Shown here: positions 1-7,416 of the stretch, piece after piece | Numbering within the stretch: the stretch's first letter is position 1 | Layout of the letters: every line of letters begins with the position of its first letter | Assembly: GCA_044370695.1 (NCBI GenBank) | Contig: JBILVB010000080.1 | Coordinates: 1 to 17,469 of the forward strand | Reading direction: 5' to 3' | DNA: 17,469 bases | Origin: JBEIFW01 sp044370695 | GTDB taxonomy: Bacteria; Actinomycetota; Acidimicrobiia; Acidimicrobiales; Ilumatobacteraceae | Program-made: the position numbers and the translations under genes | Notes under the pieces: generated by a model | The model's database searches: none | The model's input: the letters and a program-made list of their open reading frames with translations, nothing else | Told to the model about the DNA's origin: nothing

Positions 1-1166
1 TGCAGACCGCCGAAGGGCTGGCCCGGCGGGGATGGGACGTGGTCGCGACCGCAACGGTCGGCGGTGGTCTGTCGCCCCGGTGGGCCCGCATCGGACCGCT
101 CACCGAGGTGGGCCCGGTCGCCGGACTGTCCGGGCCCGAACGGGCATCGCAGACCGAGCGGTCCGCAGCCGGGTTCGATGCGGTACTGCGGGCGCTCGAC
201 GGGGTGGACGTCGTCTACAGCCACGCTCCGGCCACCTTCGATCTCGCCGCCGCCGCCGGCCGCGCGTTGCGTCGACCCGTCGTGTTGCACCTGCACCTAC
301 CGCCGTTCACGGTCCGCACCGGATGGCGGGCCGTGCGTGGCCGAACCCGTGCCGGCCTGGAACCGGCGGCACTGCGTGCGGGCACGTCGGTGGCCCGCCT
401 GCTCGTCGTGTCGGAGGCGATGCGCACGCGGTGGGTGCAGGCCGGCGTCGATCGGCGTCTCGTGCACGTCGTCCGCAACGGGGTGGATCTGGAGCGTTTC
501 CGGCCGGCGTCGCCGGCGGAACGACGCACGGCGCGTGCCGCCCTGGGGTTGGCCGAGGACGTCGTCGTCCTCGGCTTCCTCGGGCGACTCCAGGCGACCA
601 AGGGGATCGAACAGCTCCTCGAAGCCTTCGGCTCGCTCCTGCGTCGGACCTCCCACCCCGTGCGGTTGGTGGTGGCGGGTGGGCCGTCGCGGTTCGCCGG
701 GGGCGAGGGAGTCGCCTACGAGCGTGCGCTGCGCGCGCAGGCGCCCGCCGGCGTGGACTGGATCGGATGGCGCCCCGACACCGAAGCGGTGTTGCGAGCC
801 CTCGATCTGCTCGTCGTGCCGAGCCGGTGGGAGGAGCCCTTCGGCCTGGTCGCAGCCGAGGGTCTCGCCGCGGGGCTACCGGTGGTCGCGAGCCGGCGCG
901 GCGGGCTACCCGAGGTGCTCGGCCCCGAGCTGTCGGGCCTACTGGTCCCACCCCGGCCCGGCCCCCTCGCCCGGGCGCTCGGCCGGCTCGTCGACCGCCC
1001 CGACGAGCGCGCCCGGCTCGGTCGGGCGGGCCGAGCCCGTGCCCGGGAGGCCCTCGACCGCGAGCGGATGCTCGACGGCGTCGAGGCCCACCTCGCCGCG
1101 GTCCGGTTCGGTACGCCGCGCCGATGGTCGAGCATCGGCGTGCGCCAGGCGGAGGGAGCCCCGTGA
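1..1166 (+). CDS. GT4-family glycosyltransferase (5' truncated)
   Basis: This is the C-terminal 387 codons of a retaining glycosyltransferase of the GT-B fold, family 4, which moves a sugar from a nucleotide donor to a growing glycan at the cytoplasmic face. The gene enters from the left edge in frame from base 3; the first residues (QTAEGLARRGWDVV) look like the first helix and strand after a missing GG-type glycine loop, so only a short N-terminal part is lost. The donor-binding half has the FLGRLQATKG stretch (Arg codon at 585, Lys codon at 600) and the E-x7-E signature with Glu codons at 834 and 858 in EPFGLVAAEG, followed by GLPVVASRRGGLPEV. An internal GTG at 39 is possible as a start but would cut the fold. 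The stop (1164-1166) overlaps the ATG of the next gene by one base, so the two are probably co-translated. Donor and acceptor are unknown. Confidence 0.9.
   Translation, partial: QTAEGLARRGWDVVATATVGGGLSPRWARIGPLTEVGPVAGLSGPERASQTERSAAGFDAVLRALDGVDVVYSHAPATFDLAAAAGRALRRPVVLHLHLPPFTVRTGWRAVRGRTRAGLEPAALRAGTSVARLLVVSEAMRTRWVQAGVDRRLVHVVRNGVDLERFRPASPAERRTARAALGLAEDVVVLGFLGRLQATKGIEQLLEAFGSLLRRTSHPVRLVVAGGPSRFAGGEGVAYERALRAQAPAGVDWIGWRPDTEAVLRALDLLVVPSRWEEPFGLVAAEGLAAGLPVVASRRGGLPEVLGPELSGLLVPPRPGPLARALGRLVDRPDERARLGRAGRARAREALDRERMLDGVEAHLAAVRFGTPRRWSSIGVRQAEGAP
1151..1158 (+). promoter_or_regulatory. Shine-Dalgarno for the PhyH-like oxygenase
   Basis: GGAGGGAG lies seven bases before the ATG at 1166, inside the end of the upstream glycosyltransferase gene. 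It fixes the start of the oxygenase and gives it its own ribosome loading site in addition to coupling. Confidence 0.6.
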
Positions 1167-2086
1167 TGAGCGGTCGCCTCCACGAGCTGCGCCGTGCCGG
1201 GGGTGCCCGGGTTCGTCACGCGCTCCTCCACGGCCCCGTCGCGGCACCGGCGTGGCGAGCCCGGGCCGTGGTGGCGCAGGTCGGGTCCGCCGTGCGCGGC
1301 GACCGACCGCAGCTCTCGGTACCGCAGTCGGCGGTCCTCGACGAGCTCCGGGCGACGGCCGTGGCGGCCACGTCGCTCTCCGCCCTCGGTCTGGCGGCCA
1401 CCGACTCGTTCCTGGACGCCGTCGCCGAGTTGCGAGCCGCACTCCCCGAGGCGCCCTCGCTGAGCGAGGACGGCGATCGGCGGTCGGGGCGCAGCACCTG
1501 GTTGCACTGTCGAGCGCTCGATGCGGCGGCGCTCGCCAGACGGTGGCCACCGATCCTGCTTCTCGGCGTCGATCCGCAGCTGCTCGCCCTCGTCGAGCGC
1601 TACCTCGGGGTGCCACCGGCCTTGACGGCGGTGGATCTGCGCCAGGACGTCGGGACGGGCGAACAGGTCGGCACCCGAATCTGGCACCTGGATACCGAGG
1701 ATCACCGGAACCTTCGGATGATGGTCTACCTCTCCGACGTCGGCCCGGACGACGGTCCCTTCGAGTACGTCCCGCTGTCGGTGACCGAACGGCTCGGTGC
1801 GCTGCACGATCGGGCCCGGCGCGCCGAGGGGGATCCCATCCTCGACGACGAGCTCGAGCGGACCGTGCCGCGTGCCCGTTGGCAGCGGGTCCTCGGTCCG
1901 GCGGGGACGGTCGCCCTGGCGGACAACACCCGCCTGCTGCACCACAGTGCCGTGCATCGCTCCAGCCGCCTCGCGCTGCTCTACACCTTCACCTCTCGGC
2001 ACCCCCGCTACCCGGCCCTGGTTCGCAACCCCCGGTACGACGATTGGCTCACGCCCTACCAACGCCGAGCACTGCGAACCGGATGA
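1166..2086 (+). CDS. PhyH-like Fe(II)/2-oxoglutarate-dependent oxygenase
   Basis: This 306-residue protein resembles the phytanoyl-CoA dioxygenase (PhyH) superfamily, whose members hydroxylate or otherwise oxidise small molecules and sugars using Fe(II), O2 and 2-oxoglutarate. The H-x-D half of the metal triad is His174-Leu-Asp176 in WHLDTEDH. The distal part is His259/His260 in LLHHSAVHRSSR, with Arg268 placed to bind the 2-oxoglutarate carboxylate. Between them, MMVYLSDVGPDDGPFEYVP is the typical strand and loop seen after H-x-D in PhyH enzymes. The N-terminal ~100 residues are Arg/Ala-rich and not recognisable. The ATG at 1166 is chosen for its good Shine-Dalgarno and the one-base overlap with the preceding glycosyltransferase; the stop overlaps the next gene as ATGA. 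Its place among glycosyltransferases suggests it acts on a sugar, lipid carrier or glycan precursor. The substrate is unknown. Confidence 0.82.
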   Translation: MSGRLHELRRAGGARVRHALLHGPVAAPAWRARAVVAQVGSAVRGDRPQLSVPQSAVLDELRATAVAATSLSALGLAATDSFLDAVAELRAALPEAPSLSEDGDRRSGRSTWLHCRALDAAALARRWPPILLLGVDPQLLALVERYLGVPPALTAVDLRQDVGTGEQVGTRIWHLDTEDHRNLRMMVYLSDVGPDDGPFEYVPLSVTERLGALHDRARRAEGDPILDDELERTVPRARWQRVLGPAGTVALADNTRLLHHSAVHRSSRLALLYTFTSRHPRYPALVRNPRYDDWLTPYQRRALRTG

Positions 2087-3240
2087 CGTTCCGCCTGCTC
2101 CTCGTCGCGCACCGACCACCGCGGCATCCCGTCGACGGAGGCGACGGCTGCACGACGATCGGCCACCACCTCTTGGCCAATCGCCCGGCCGACGTCGAGG
2201 TGTCGGTGGCATGCCCCTCCGACGGCCGCGCCATGCCCACGGTGATGGGCGAGTGGATCGAGCTCCCAACGACTCCGGGTCGGGTTCGTCGACCGAGCCA
2301 GCTCGTCGTCCCGCGAGGGGTGCTCCGATTCGACCATCCGGCAGCTCGCGCAGTGGTTGCGGCCGCATCCGCCGAGGTCGACGCCGTCCTGGCGCTGAAC
2401 CACCTCGTCGCGCCGCTGCTCGCGGCCGCACGAGCTCCGGTTCGCGCGGCCCATCTGGTCGACCCCGAGTCCTTGATGGCCGAGGCCGCAGCACGAACGG
2501 CAACCGGGAGCGATCGAGTCGCAGCACACCTGCGCGCCCACCGCCATCGCACCCTCGAGCGCAGGTTGCTTCGTCTCGGTGCCGATCTCGTCGTGGTCAG
2601 CCCGGACGACGCGCGCCATCTGAGTGCCGTGCTCGGCGTGGACGTGCTCGCCGTGCCGATCGGGGTACCGACCCTCGACGCGCCTCGGAGCCCGTCCGCA
2701 CTGCCCCGACCCGGTACGGGGCTCGTGTTCACCGGCCGTCTGGACTGGGCGCCGAACATCGCTGCCGCCCGCAGCCTCGTCACGGAGGTCCTGCCCCGTG
2801 TCCGCGCCGTGGTTCCTGATGCGACGGTACGTCTCGTCGGGGCCGCACCCGCGGCCGAGGTATGGGCGCTGGCGTCCGGGGCGGTGGAGGTGCTCCCCGA
2901 TCGAGCCGATCTCCTGGCGGAATATGCACGCAACGCCGTCGCCGTGTTCCCGGGGGGTCACGGCTGGGGCATCCGGGGCAGCGTGCTGCAGGCGTTCGTC
3001 GCCGGGATACCCGTGGTTGCCTCGCGGGCGTCGCTGTGCGGCCAGACCCTCGGACCGCATGCGGTCGTCGCGGACGACCCGGCGGCACAGGCCGCCGCCG
3101 TCGTCGGTCTCCTGCGCGACACGAGTCGGTGGCACGAGGCGGCGGCGGCCTCGGCGGCGTACGGGGCCGGGTGGCCGACCTGGGCGGCGTCGACCGACCT
3201 GCTCGTCCGGTCGCTTCGTGCGAGGCAACAGGCCGCATGA
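2083..3240 (+). CDS. Divergent GT4-like glycosyltransferase
   Basis: This 385-residue protein has a GT-B layout. An N-terminal Rossmann half starts with FRLLLVAHRPP and a Gly-rich VDGGDG acceptor loop. The C-terminal half begins at the FTGRLDWAPN motif (Arg219, Asn225), a hallmark of a GT4 subgroup common in exopolysaccharide clusters. The nucleotide-sugar region around residues 289-306 reads FPGGHGWGIRGSVLQAFV. It follows the subgroup pattern in which the first Glu of E-x7-E is not kept, but the usually retained second Glu (LEA) is Gln303 here. It overlaps both neighbours with ATGA (2083-2086 and 3237-3240), so it belongs to the same operon. It probably adds a sugar to a surface glycan, but the Gln substitution means catalytic activity should not be assumed. 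Donor and acceptor cannot be read from the sequence. Confidence 0.82.
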   Translation: MTFRLLLVAHRPPRHPVDGGDGCTTIGHHLLANRPADVEVSVACPSDGRAMPTVMGEWIELPTTPGRVRRPSQLVVPRGVLRFDHPAARAVVAAASAEVDAVLALNHLVAPLLAAARAPVRAAHLVDPESLMAEAAARTATGSDRVAAHLRAHRHRTLERRLLRLGADLVVVSPDDARHLSAVLGVDVLAVPIGVPTLDAPRSPSALPRPGTGLVFTGRLDWAPNIAAARSLVTEVLPRVRAVVPDATVRLVGAAPAAEVWALASGAVEVLPDRADLLAEYARNAVAVFPGGHGWGIRGSVLQAFVAGIPVVASRASLCGQTLGPHAVVADDPAAQAAAVVGLLRDTSRWHEAAAASAAYGAGWPTWAASTDLLVRSLRARQQAA

Positions 3241-4214
3241 CCCCCGCTCGTGCTTCGTCTCGGTCGGTACCGTCGCCCGACGTGGACGCGTCGACGGAAC
3301 CGGTGCGGCCCCGGCTCGTCGTGGGGGTGTGTACCTACCGACGGCCGGCGTTGCTCGCCGATCTCCTGCGCGCCGTGGGCGAGGCGGCCGCCGTGGTCGC
3401 CGAGCGGGTCGACTGCTCCGTCACGGTCGTCGACGACGATCCGGCGGGATCGGCAGCCGAGATCGTTGCATCAGCACCGATCTCGATCCCGGTCCGCTAC
3501 GTTCCGCTCGGCGCACGAAGCATCTCCGCGGCGCGCAACGCGCTCGTCGAGGCAGCCGTCGTCGAGGCGGACTTGCTCGCCATGATCGACGACGACTGTC
3601 GCCCCGGCTCTCGTTGGCTCGCCACCCTTCTCGACGTCGCCGAGGACACTGCGGCCGACATGGTGTCGGGCACCGTGGAGTACCGCGCCGAGCCCGGCGG
3701 TCCCCCCTGGCTCGCAGACGAAGGCTTTCTCGGAGTGACGGTCCGGTATCGCGACCGCGAGGAGCCGGCATTCGGCTGCACGGCCAACAGCCTGTTCCGC
3801 AGTGCGTGGTTGCGCGCCCATCCCGAGGTCCGCTTCGAGGAGCGCTTCGGCCGGCTCGGGGGCGAGGACATGACGTTCTTCGCCGCAGCGAAGAGAACCG
3901 GCGCGCGGTTGCGGTGGTCGGCCGGCGCCACGGTCGTCGAACGGGTTCCACCCGAGCGCTGCACGTTGCGCTACATGGTCGTCAAGAACTTCTGGTACGG
4001 GAACAACCAGGTCGTCCTCCACCTCCACAACCGCGATTACGGCCGGGTGCGGCTCGCGCTCCAAGCAGGCCGGCGCGCGCTCGAGGTTGTCGCCTCGGGG
4101 GTGGCGGGCATCGTGCCCGGCCGACGGGTGCGGCCGCGCCGCACCCTGTGCGATCTCGCGTTCTGCGCCGGGAAGGGCCTGGGCGTGGCCGGGTTGCGTG
4201 TCGCCCATCGCTGA
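3237..4214 (+). CDS. GT2-family glycosyltransferase
   Basis: This 325-residue inverting glycosyltransferase has a GT-A fold. About 25 disordered residues precede the first strand VVGVCTYRRPALL. The metal and nucleotide-binding acidic cluster is Asp118-Asp119-Asp120 in MIDDDC. Glu210-Asp211 in GGEDMTFF supply the usual catalytic acidic pair. The segment RNALVEAA before the Asp cluster is also typical of the family. The C-terminal ~80 residues are basic and include an aromatic stretch (KNFWYGNNQ) and weakly hydrophobic helices that could sit against the membrane. The ATG at 3237 is part of an ATGA overlap with the preceding gene. The enzyme probably extends the same surface glycan; its donor sugar is unknown. 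Confidence 0.9.
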   Translation: MTPARASSRSVPSPDVDASTEPVRPRLVVGVCTYRRPALLADLLRAVGEAAAVVAERVDCSVTVVDDDPAGSAAEIVASAPISIPVRYVPLGARSISAARNALVEAAVVEADLLAMIDDDCRPGSRWLATLLDVAEDTAADMVSGTVEYRAEPGGPPWLADEGFLGVTVRYRDREEPAFGCTANSLFRSAWLRAHPEVRFEERFGRLGGEDMTFFAAAKRTGARLRWSAGATVVERVPPERCTLRYMVVKNFWYGNNQVVLHLHNRDYGRVRLALQAGRRALEVVASGVAGIVPGRRVRPRRTLCDLAFCAGKGLGVAGLRVAHR

Positions 4215-5463
4215 ACCCGCAGCCCCGCTGCGGGTTGCGTACGTGTTGTCGCTCTACCCGACGTTGTCGGGGACGTTCATCGAGCGCGAGATCACCGCGT
4301 TGCGGGACCTGGGCGTCGAGGTCCTCACGATCTCGGTCAACAGCCCGAGCGCCCAGGACCTGCTCTCGCGACGCCATCGTGACGAACGAGCGCGTACGCA
4401 GTACGTCAAGTCGCTCGGACGGCGCCGCATCGCCGGCGCCGTCGCCTCCCTCGCCCTGCGGCACCCGTGGGCGTTCGCGACCGTCGCGCGACGAGCGGTA
4501 CGCACCGGGGGTCTCGACGTGCGAGCCGTCGCATGGCGTGCGTTCTATCTCGCCGAGGCCGTCGTGGTCCTTCGCGCCTGCCGGAGAGCGGGCGTTCGAC
4601 ACCTGCATGCTCATTTCGGTCACGGTGCCGCGTTCGTCGCCTGGTTCGCCACCGAACTCGGTCGCGCCCTCGAGCCGACGGCCCGCTGGACGTGGAGCTT
4701 CACGGTCCACGGTTGGCTGGAGTTCCTGAACGAACAGGCCGAATCGATGCGGTCGAAGATCGAGGCGGCCGATCTGACCGTTGCGATCTCCGATCACACC
4801 CGCTCACAGTTGATGCGATCGAGCGATCCCTCGGTCTGGCACCGCATCGAGCGGGTCCACTGCAGCGTGGACATCGAACGGTTCGGATTCCAGCCCCGGC
4901 CGGCGAGGGCGGGCCGCGCCGTGGTCCTGACGGTGGCGCGCCTGGCGCCGGAGAAGGGGCACCTCGTTCTGCTCGATGCTCTGCGTCAGCTCGTCGATCG
5001 CGGCCGCGACGTGGAACTTCTCCTCGCCGGGGCCGGACCGTTCCGCGATGTCGTGGCCGCCCAGGTGACCGCACTCGGGTTGGACGAACGCGTCCGGTTC
5101 CTCGGCCCGGTCGGTCAGGACGATCTCGTCGAACTCCTCGACCGTGCCGACGTCTTCGTGCTGCCGTCCTTCGCCGAGGGACTGCCCGTCGCACTCATGG
5201 AGGCGCTCGCCCGCGGTGTGCCCGCCGTCGCCACGGCATTGGCCGGCATCCCGGAGCTCATCGAGGACCGGGTGACCGGTCGACTCGTGCCGCCCGCGAG
5301 GCCCGACGCCCTGGCCGACGCGATCGAGGACCTCCTCGACGACGACGTCCTCCGTGCCCGAGTCCAACACGCCGGTCGTCGGCTCGTGGAGTCCGAGTTC
5401 ACGGCGCGCAGCAACGCTCGTTGCCTCGCGGACGCGTTCCGGCGTTGCGTTCGACCCACCTGA
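4198..5463 (+). CDS. GT4-family glycosyltransferase (WcaL-like)
   Basis: This 421-residue retaining glycosyltransferase has a complete GT-B fold. The N-terminal half begins RVAYVLSLYPTLSGTFIERE, the opening typical of exopolysaccharide enzymes such as colanic-acid WcaL, and contains HLHAHFGHG (His135 to Gly143). The donor half has TVARLAPEKG (Arg248, Lys253) and the complete E-x7-E pair Glu327 and Glu335 in SFAEGLPVALMEA. The start is the GTG at 4198, the only in-frame candidate just upstream of the first strand. It overlaps the previous gene by 17 bases, and no strong Shine-Dalgarno is visible. It is the last gene of the left block: a 134-base gap follows. The role is inferred to be addition of one sugar to an extracellular or capsular polysaccharide. 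Confidence 0.9.
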   Translation: MSPIAEPAAPLRVAYVLSLYPTLSGTFIEREITALRDLGVEVLTISVNSPSAQDLLSRRHRDERARTQYVKSLGRRRIAGAVASLALRHPWAFATVARRAVRTGGLDVRAVAWRAFYLAEAVVVLRACRRAGVRHLHAHFGHGAAFVAWFATELGRALEPTARWTWSFTVHGWLEFLNEQAESMRSKIEAADLTVAISDHTRSQLMRSSDPSVWHRIERVHCSVDIERFGFQPRPARAGRAVVLTVARLAPEKGHLVLLDALRQLVDRGRDVELLLAGAGPFRDVVAAQVTALGLDERVRFLGPVGQDDLVELLDRADVFVLPSFAEGLPVALMEALARGVPAVATALAGIPELIEDRVTGRLVPPARPDALADAIEDLLDDDVLRARVQHAGRRLVESEFTARSNARCLADAFRRCVRPT

Positions 5464-5477
5464 GGGCGACCGGCCCA

Positions 5478-5506
5478 TTGTCGGGTCGAGCGGACCTCCT
5501 TACGCT
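5478..5506 (+). promoter_or_regulatory. Possible sigma-70-type promoter for the rfbF block
   Basis: TTGTCG (5478-5483) and TACGCT (5501-5506) are separated by 17 bases in the only sizeable gap of the window. The -35 matches four and the -10 three of six consensus bases, with ideal spacing. Transcription would start near 5513, giving a leader of about 85 bases. The match is modest and was found by eye. Confidence 0.35.
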
Positions 5507-5536
5507 CCCCGAGCGAAGCGCGGTGGAACGAACACC

Positions 5537-5549
5537 GTTGTCGCACAAC
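5537..5549 (+). repeat. Short inverted repeat in the rfbF leader
   Basis: GTTGT (5537-5541) and ACAAC (5545-5549) form a perfect five-base inverted repeat around CGC. It lies between the possible promoter and the rfbF start, so it could be an operator or a small leader hairpin. A repeat of this size can also occur by chance. Confidence 0.25.
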
Positions 5550-5585
5550 AGCGTGCGCCGTCGAACGACCGGCGCCTGAAGAGGC

Positions 5586-5591
5586 AAGGAG
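5586..5591 (+). promoter_or_regulatory. Shine-Dalgarno deciding the TTG start of rfbF
   Basis: AAGGAG ends six bases before the TTG at 5598. This strong site, together with the family N-terminus beginning MKVAILAGG at that codon, sets the start even though TTG is a rare initiator. Confidence 0.8.
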
Positions 5592-5597
5592 CAGCCC

Positions 5598-6374
5598 TTG
5601 AAGGTAGCGATCCTGGCCGGTGGGGTCGGAAGCCGGCTCGCCGAGGAGACCGAGAGCAAGCCCAAGCCGATGGTCGAGATCGGCGGCCGCCCGATCCTCT
5701 GGCACATCATGAAGTACTACGCGGAGTTCGGACACCGCGACTTCGTCATCGCGCTCGGCTACAAGGGCGAGATCATCAAGCGGTACATGGTCGACTACTG
5801 CGCCCTGACGTCGAACCTGACCGTGTCGCTCAAGGACGGCAACGTCGTCACCCATGGCGCGGAACGACCCGAGGACTGGAGGGTGGAGCTGATCGCGACC
5901 GGGGCGTCCACCGAGACGGGTGGCCGGATCAAGCGCCTGCAACCCTTCCTGGGTGACGACACCTTCCTGCTCACGTGGGGCGACGGGGTCGCCGACGTCG
6001 ATCTCGACGGGCTGCTGGCGTTCCACCGCTCGCACGGTCGGTTGTGCACGCTCACCGCGGTGCGTCCGGCGGCCCGGTTCGGGCATCTCGACCTCGCCGA
6101 GGACGGGCGGATCGTCGAATTCTCCGAGAAGCCCCAGACCGGCGAGGGATGGGTCAACGGCGCGTTCTTCGTCTGCGAACCGGGGGTGTTCGACTACATC
6201 GCCGGTGACGCGACGTCGTGGGAACGCGAGCCGCTCGTACAGCTGGCCAAGGACGGCGAGCTCATGGCCTACCAGCACCGCGGTTTCTGGCAGTGCATGG
6301 ACACGCTCCGGGAGCGACGGCTCCTGGAATCGCTGTGGGCGGACGGGGACGCACCGTGGAAGAACTGGGCTTGA
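5598..6374 (+). CDS. rfbF: Glucose-1-phosphate cytidylyltransferase
   Basis: This 258-residue enzyme makes CDP-glucose and pyrophosphate from CTP and glucose 1-phosphate, the entry step to CDP-linked deoxysugars. It closely matches RfbF of enteric O-antigen clusters (257 residues) along its length. It has the nucleotide-binding loop LAGGVGSRL (residues 6-14), the KPKPMVEIGG segment (21-30), WHIMKYY, the metal-binding GDGVAD motif, RFGHLDL, EKP and the C-terminal GFWQCMDTLRERRLLE and APWKNW. EETESKPKPM is characteristic of cytidylyltransferases rather than of the dTDP-glucose enzyme RmlA. The TTG start is fixed by the Shine-Dalgarno at 5586. It opens the middle block; the SDR gene follows after 13 bases. 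A CDP-glucose 4,6-dehydratase (RfbG), the usual next enzyme, is not in this window. Confidence 0.95.
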   Translation: MKVAILAGGVGSRLAEETESKPKPMVEIGGRPILWHIMKYYAEFGHRDFVIALGYKGEIIKRYMVDYCALTSNLTVSLKDGNVVTHGAERPEDWRVELIATGASTETGGRIKRLQPFLGDDTFLLTWGDGVADVDLDGLLAFHRSHGRLCTLTAVRPAARFGHLDLAEDGRIVEFSEKPQTGEGWVNGAFFVCEPGVFDYIAGDATSWEREPLVQLAKDGELMAYQHRGFWQCMDTLRERRLLESLWADGDAPWKNWA

Positions 6375-6380
6375 GGGGGG
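6373..6380 (+). promoter_or_regulatory. Shine-Dalgarno for the SDR epimerase
   Basis: The purine run GAGGGGGG overlaps the rfbF stop codon and ends seven bases before the GTG at 6388, supporting that start. Confidence 0.6.
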
Positions 6381-6387
6381 TGGGACC

Positions 6388-7416
6388 GTGCGCGTCCTGG
6401 TGAGTGGACACGACGGATACATCGGATCCGTCCTCGTGCCGATGTTGCTGCAGGCCGGTCACGAGGTGGTCGGGCTCGACAGCTTCCTGTTCGCCGAGTG
6501 CACCTTCGGCCAAGCGCCGCCGGAGATCCCGGCGATCCGGCTCGACGTGCGCGACGTCGGCCCCGAAGCGCTCGACGGCTTCGACGCCGTGATCGCGCTG
6601 GCTGCGCTGTCGAACGATCCGCTCGGTGATCTGAACCCGGCGGTCACGTACGACATCAACCATCGGGGCACGGTGAACCTGGCGATTGCCGCCAAGGCGG
6701 CCGGGGTACCCAGGCTGCTGTTCTCGTCGTCGTGCAGCCTGTACGGAGCCCAGGGAGATGCGCCCATCGACGAGTCGGGGTCGTTCTTCCCGGTGACCCC
6801 GTACGGGGAGTCGAAGGTGTTCGCCGAACGGGACCTGTCCGCACTCGCTGACGACCGGTTCAGCCCGGTGTACCTGCGGAACGCCACGGCCTACGGGATG
6901 TCGCCCCGGCTTCGGGGGGACCTCGTGGTCAACAACCTCGTCGCCTGGGCGATGACCACCGGCGAGGTACGGATGACGAGCGACGGCAGCCCGTGGCGCC
7001 CGCTCGTCCACATCGAGGACATCGCTCGTGCCTTCCTCGCCTTGCTCGACGCGCCGCAGGATCTGGTGCACGACCGTGCGTTCAACGTCGGTCGCACCGA
7101 GGAGAACTACCGCATCCGCGAGGTGGCGCGGTTGGTGGAGGACGTGGTGCCGGGCAGCACGATCACCTTCGCCGAGGGCGCCGGTCCCGACAAGCGCAAC
7201 TACCGGGTGTCCTGTGAGCGAATCGAGACCGAGGTGCCCGGATTCCAGCCAGTCTGGACGGTCCGCAAGGGTATCGAGGAGCTCTACGACGCCTTCGTCT
7301 CGAACGGCTTGACCGTCGAGGTCCTGGGATCGTGGCGGTTGCAGCGCATCGCCTGGATACGCCAGCTCATCGCCGAGGGGCGGTTGGGTACCGACCTGCG
7401 GTGGCGGTCCGCATGA
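6388..7416 (+). CDS. Extended SDR NDP-sugar epimerase/reductase
   Basis: This 342-residue NAD(P)-dependent enzyme belongs to the extended short-chain dehydrogenases that act on nucleotide sugars in the cytosol. The dinucleotide-binding loop is G7-HD-G10-YI-G13. The active site has Ser115-Cys116-Ser117 in SSSCSLYG and the catalytic pair Tyr139 and Lys143 in YGESK. LRNATAYG and PLVHIEDIARAF are typical of sugar epimerases. The catalytic stretch has SCS where 4,6-dehydratases carry T-D-E or T-D-K, so it is more likely an epimerase or ketoreductase. Its position between the cytidylyltransferase and two C-methyltransferases suggests a CDP-sugar substrate. The GTG start follows a good Shine-Dalgarno; the stop overlaps the next gene as ATGA. 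The exact reaction is not determinable. Confidence 0.88.
   Translation: MRVLVSGHDGYIGSVLVPMLLQAGHEVVGLDSFLFAECTFGQAPPEIPAIRLDVRDVGPEALDGFDAVIALAALSNDPLGDLNPAVTYDINHRGTVNLAIAAKAAGVPRLLFSSSCSLYGAQGDAPIDESGSFFPVTPYGESKVFAERDLSALADDRFSPVYLRNATAYGMSPRLRGDLVVNNLVAWAMTTGEVRMTSDGSPWRPLVHIEDIARAFLALLDAPQDLVHDRAFNVGRTEENYRIREVARLVEDVVPGSTITFAEGAGPDKRNYRVSCERIETEVPGFQPVWTVRKGIEELYDAFVSNGLTVEVLGSWRLQRIAWIRQLIAEGRLGTDLRWRSA

Noticed and set aside
32..1165. The N-terminal part of the long open frame leading into the PhyH-like gene
   Set aside because: It overlaps the GT4 gene in another frame and reads as Arg/Pro/Gly-rich nonsense. The real start is the ATG at 1166 behind a Shine-Dalgarno.
716..2527. A 603-codon minus-strand open frame across three genes
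   Set aside because: It spans three plus-strand genes with clear family motifs and has none of its own.
5467..5488. CGACC/GGTCG inverted repeat after the WcaL-like gene as a terminator
   Set aside because: The arms are five bases with a long loop and no T-run follows; it also overlaps the possible -35 box.
6388..7416. The SDR as the missing CDP-glucose 4,6-dehydratase
   Set aside because: The catalytic stretch is SSSCSLYG rather than the T-D-E/K pattern of dehydratases, so an epimerase or reductase role is more likely.
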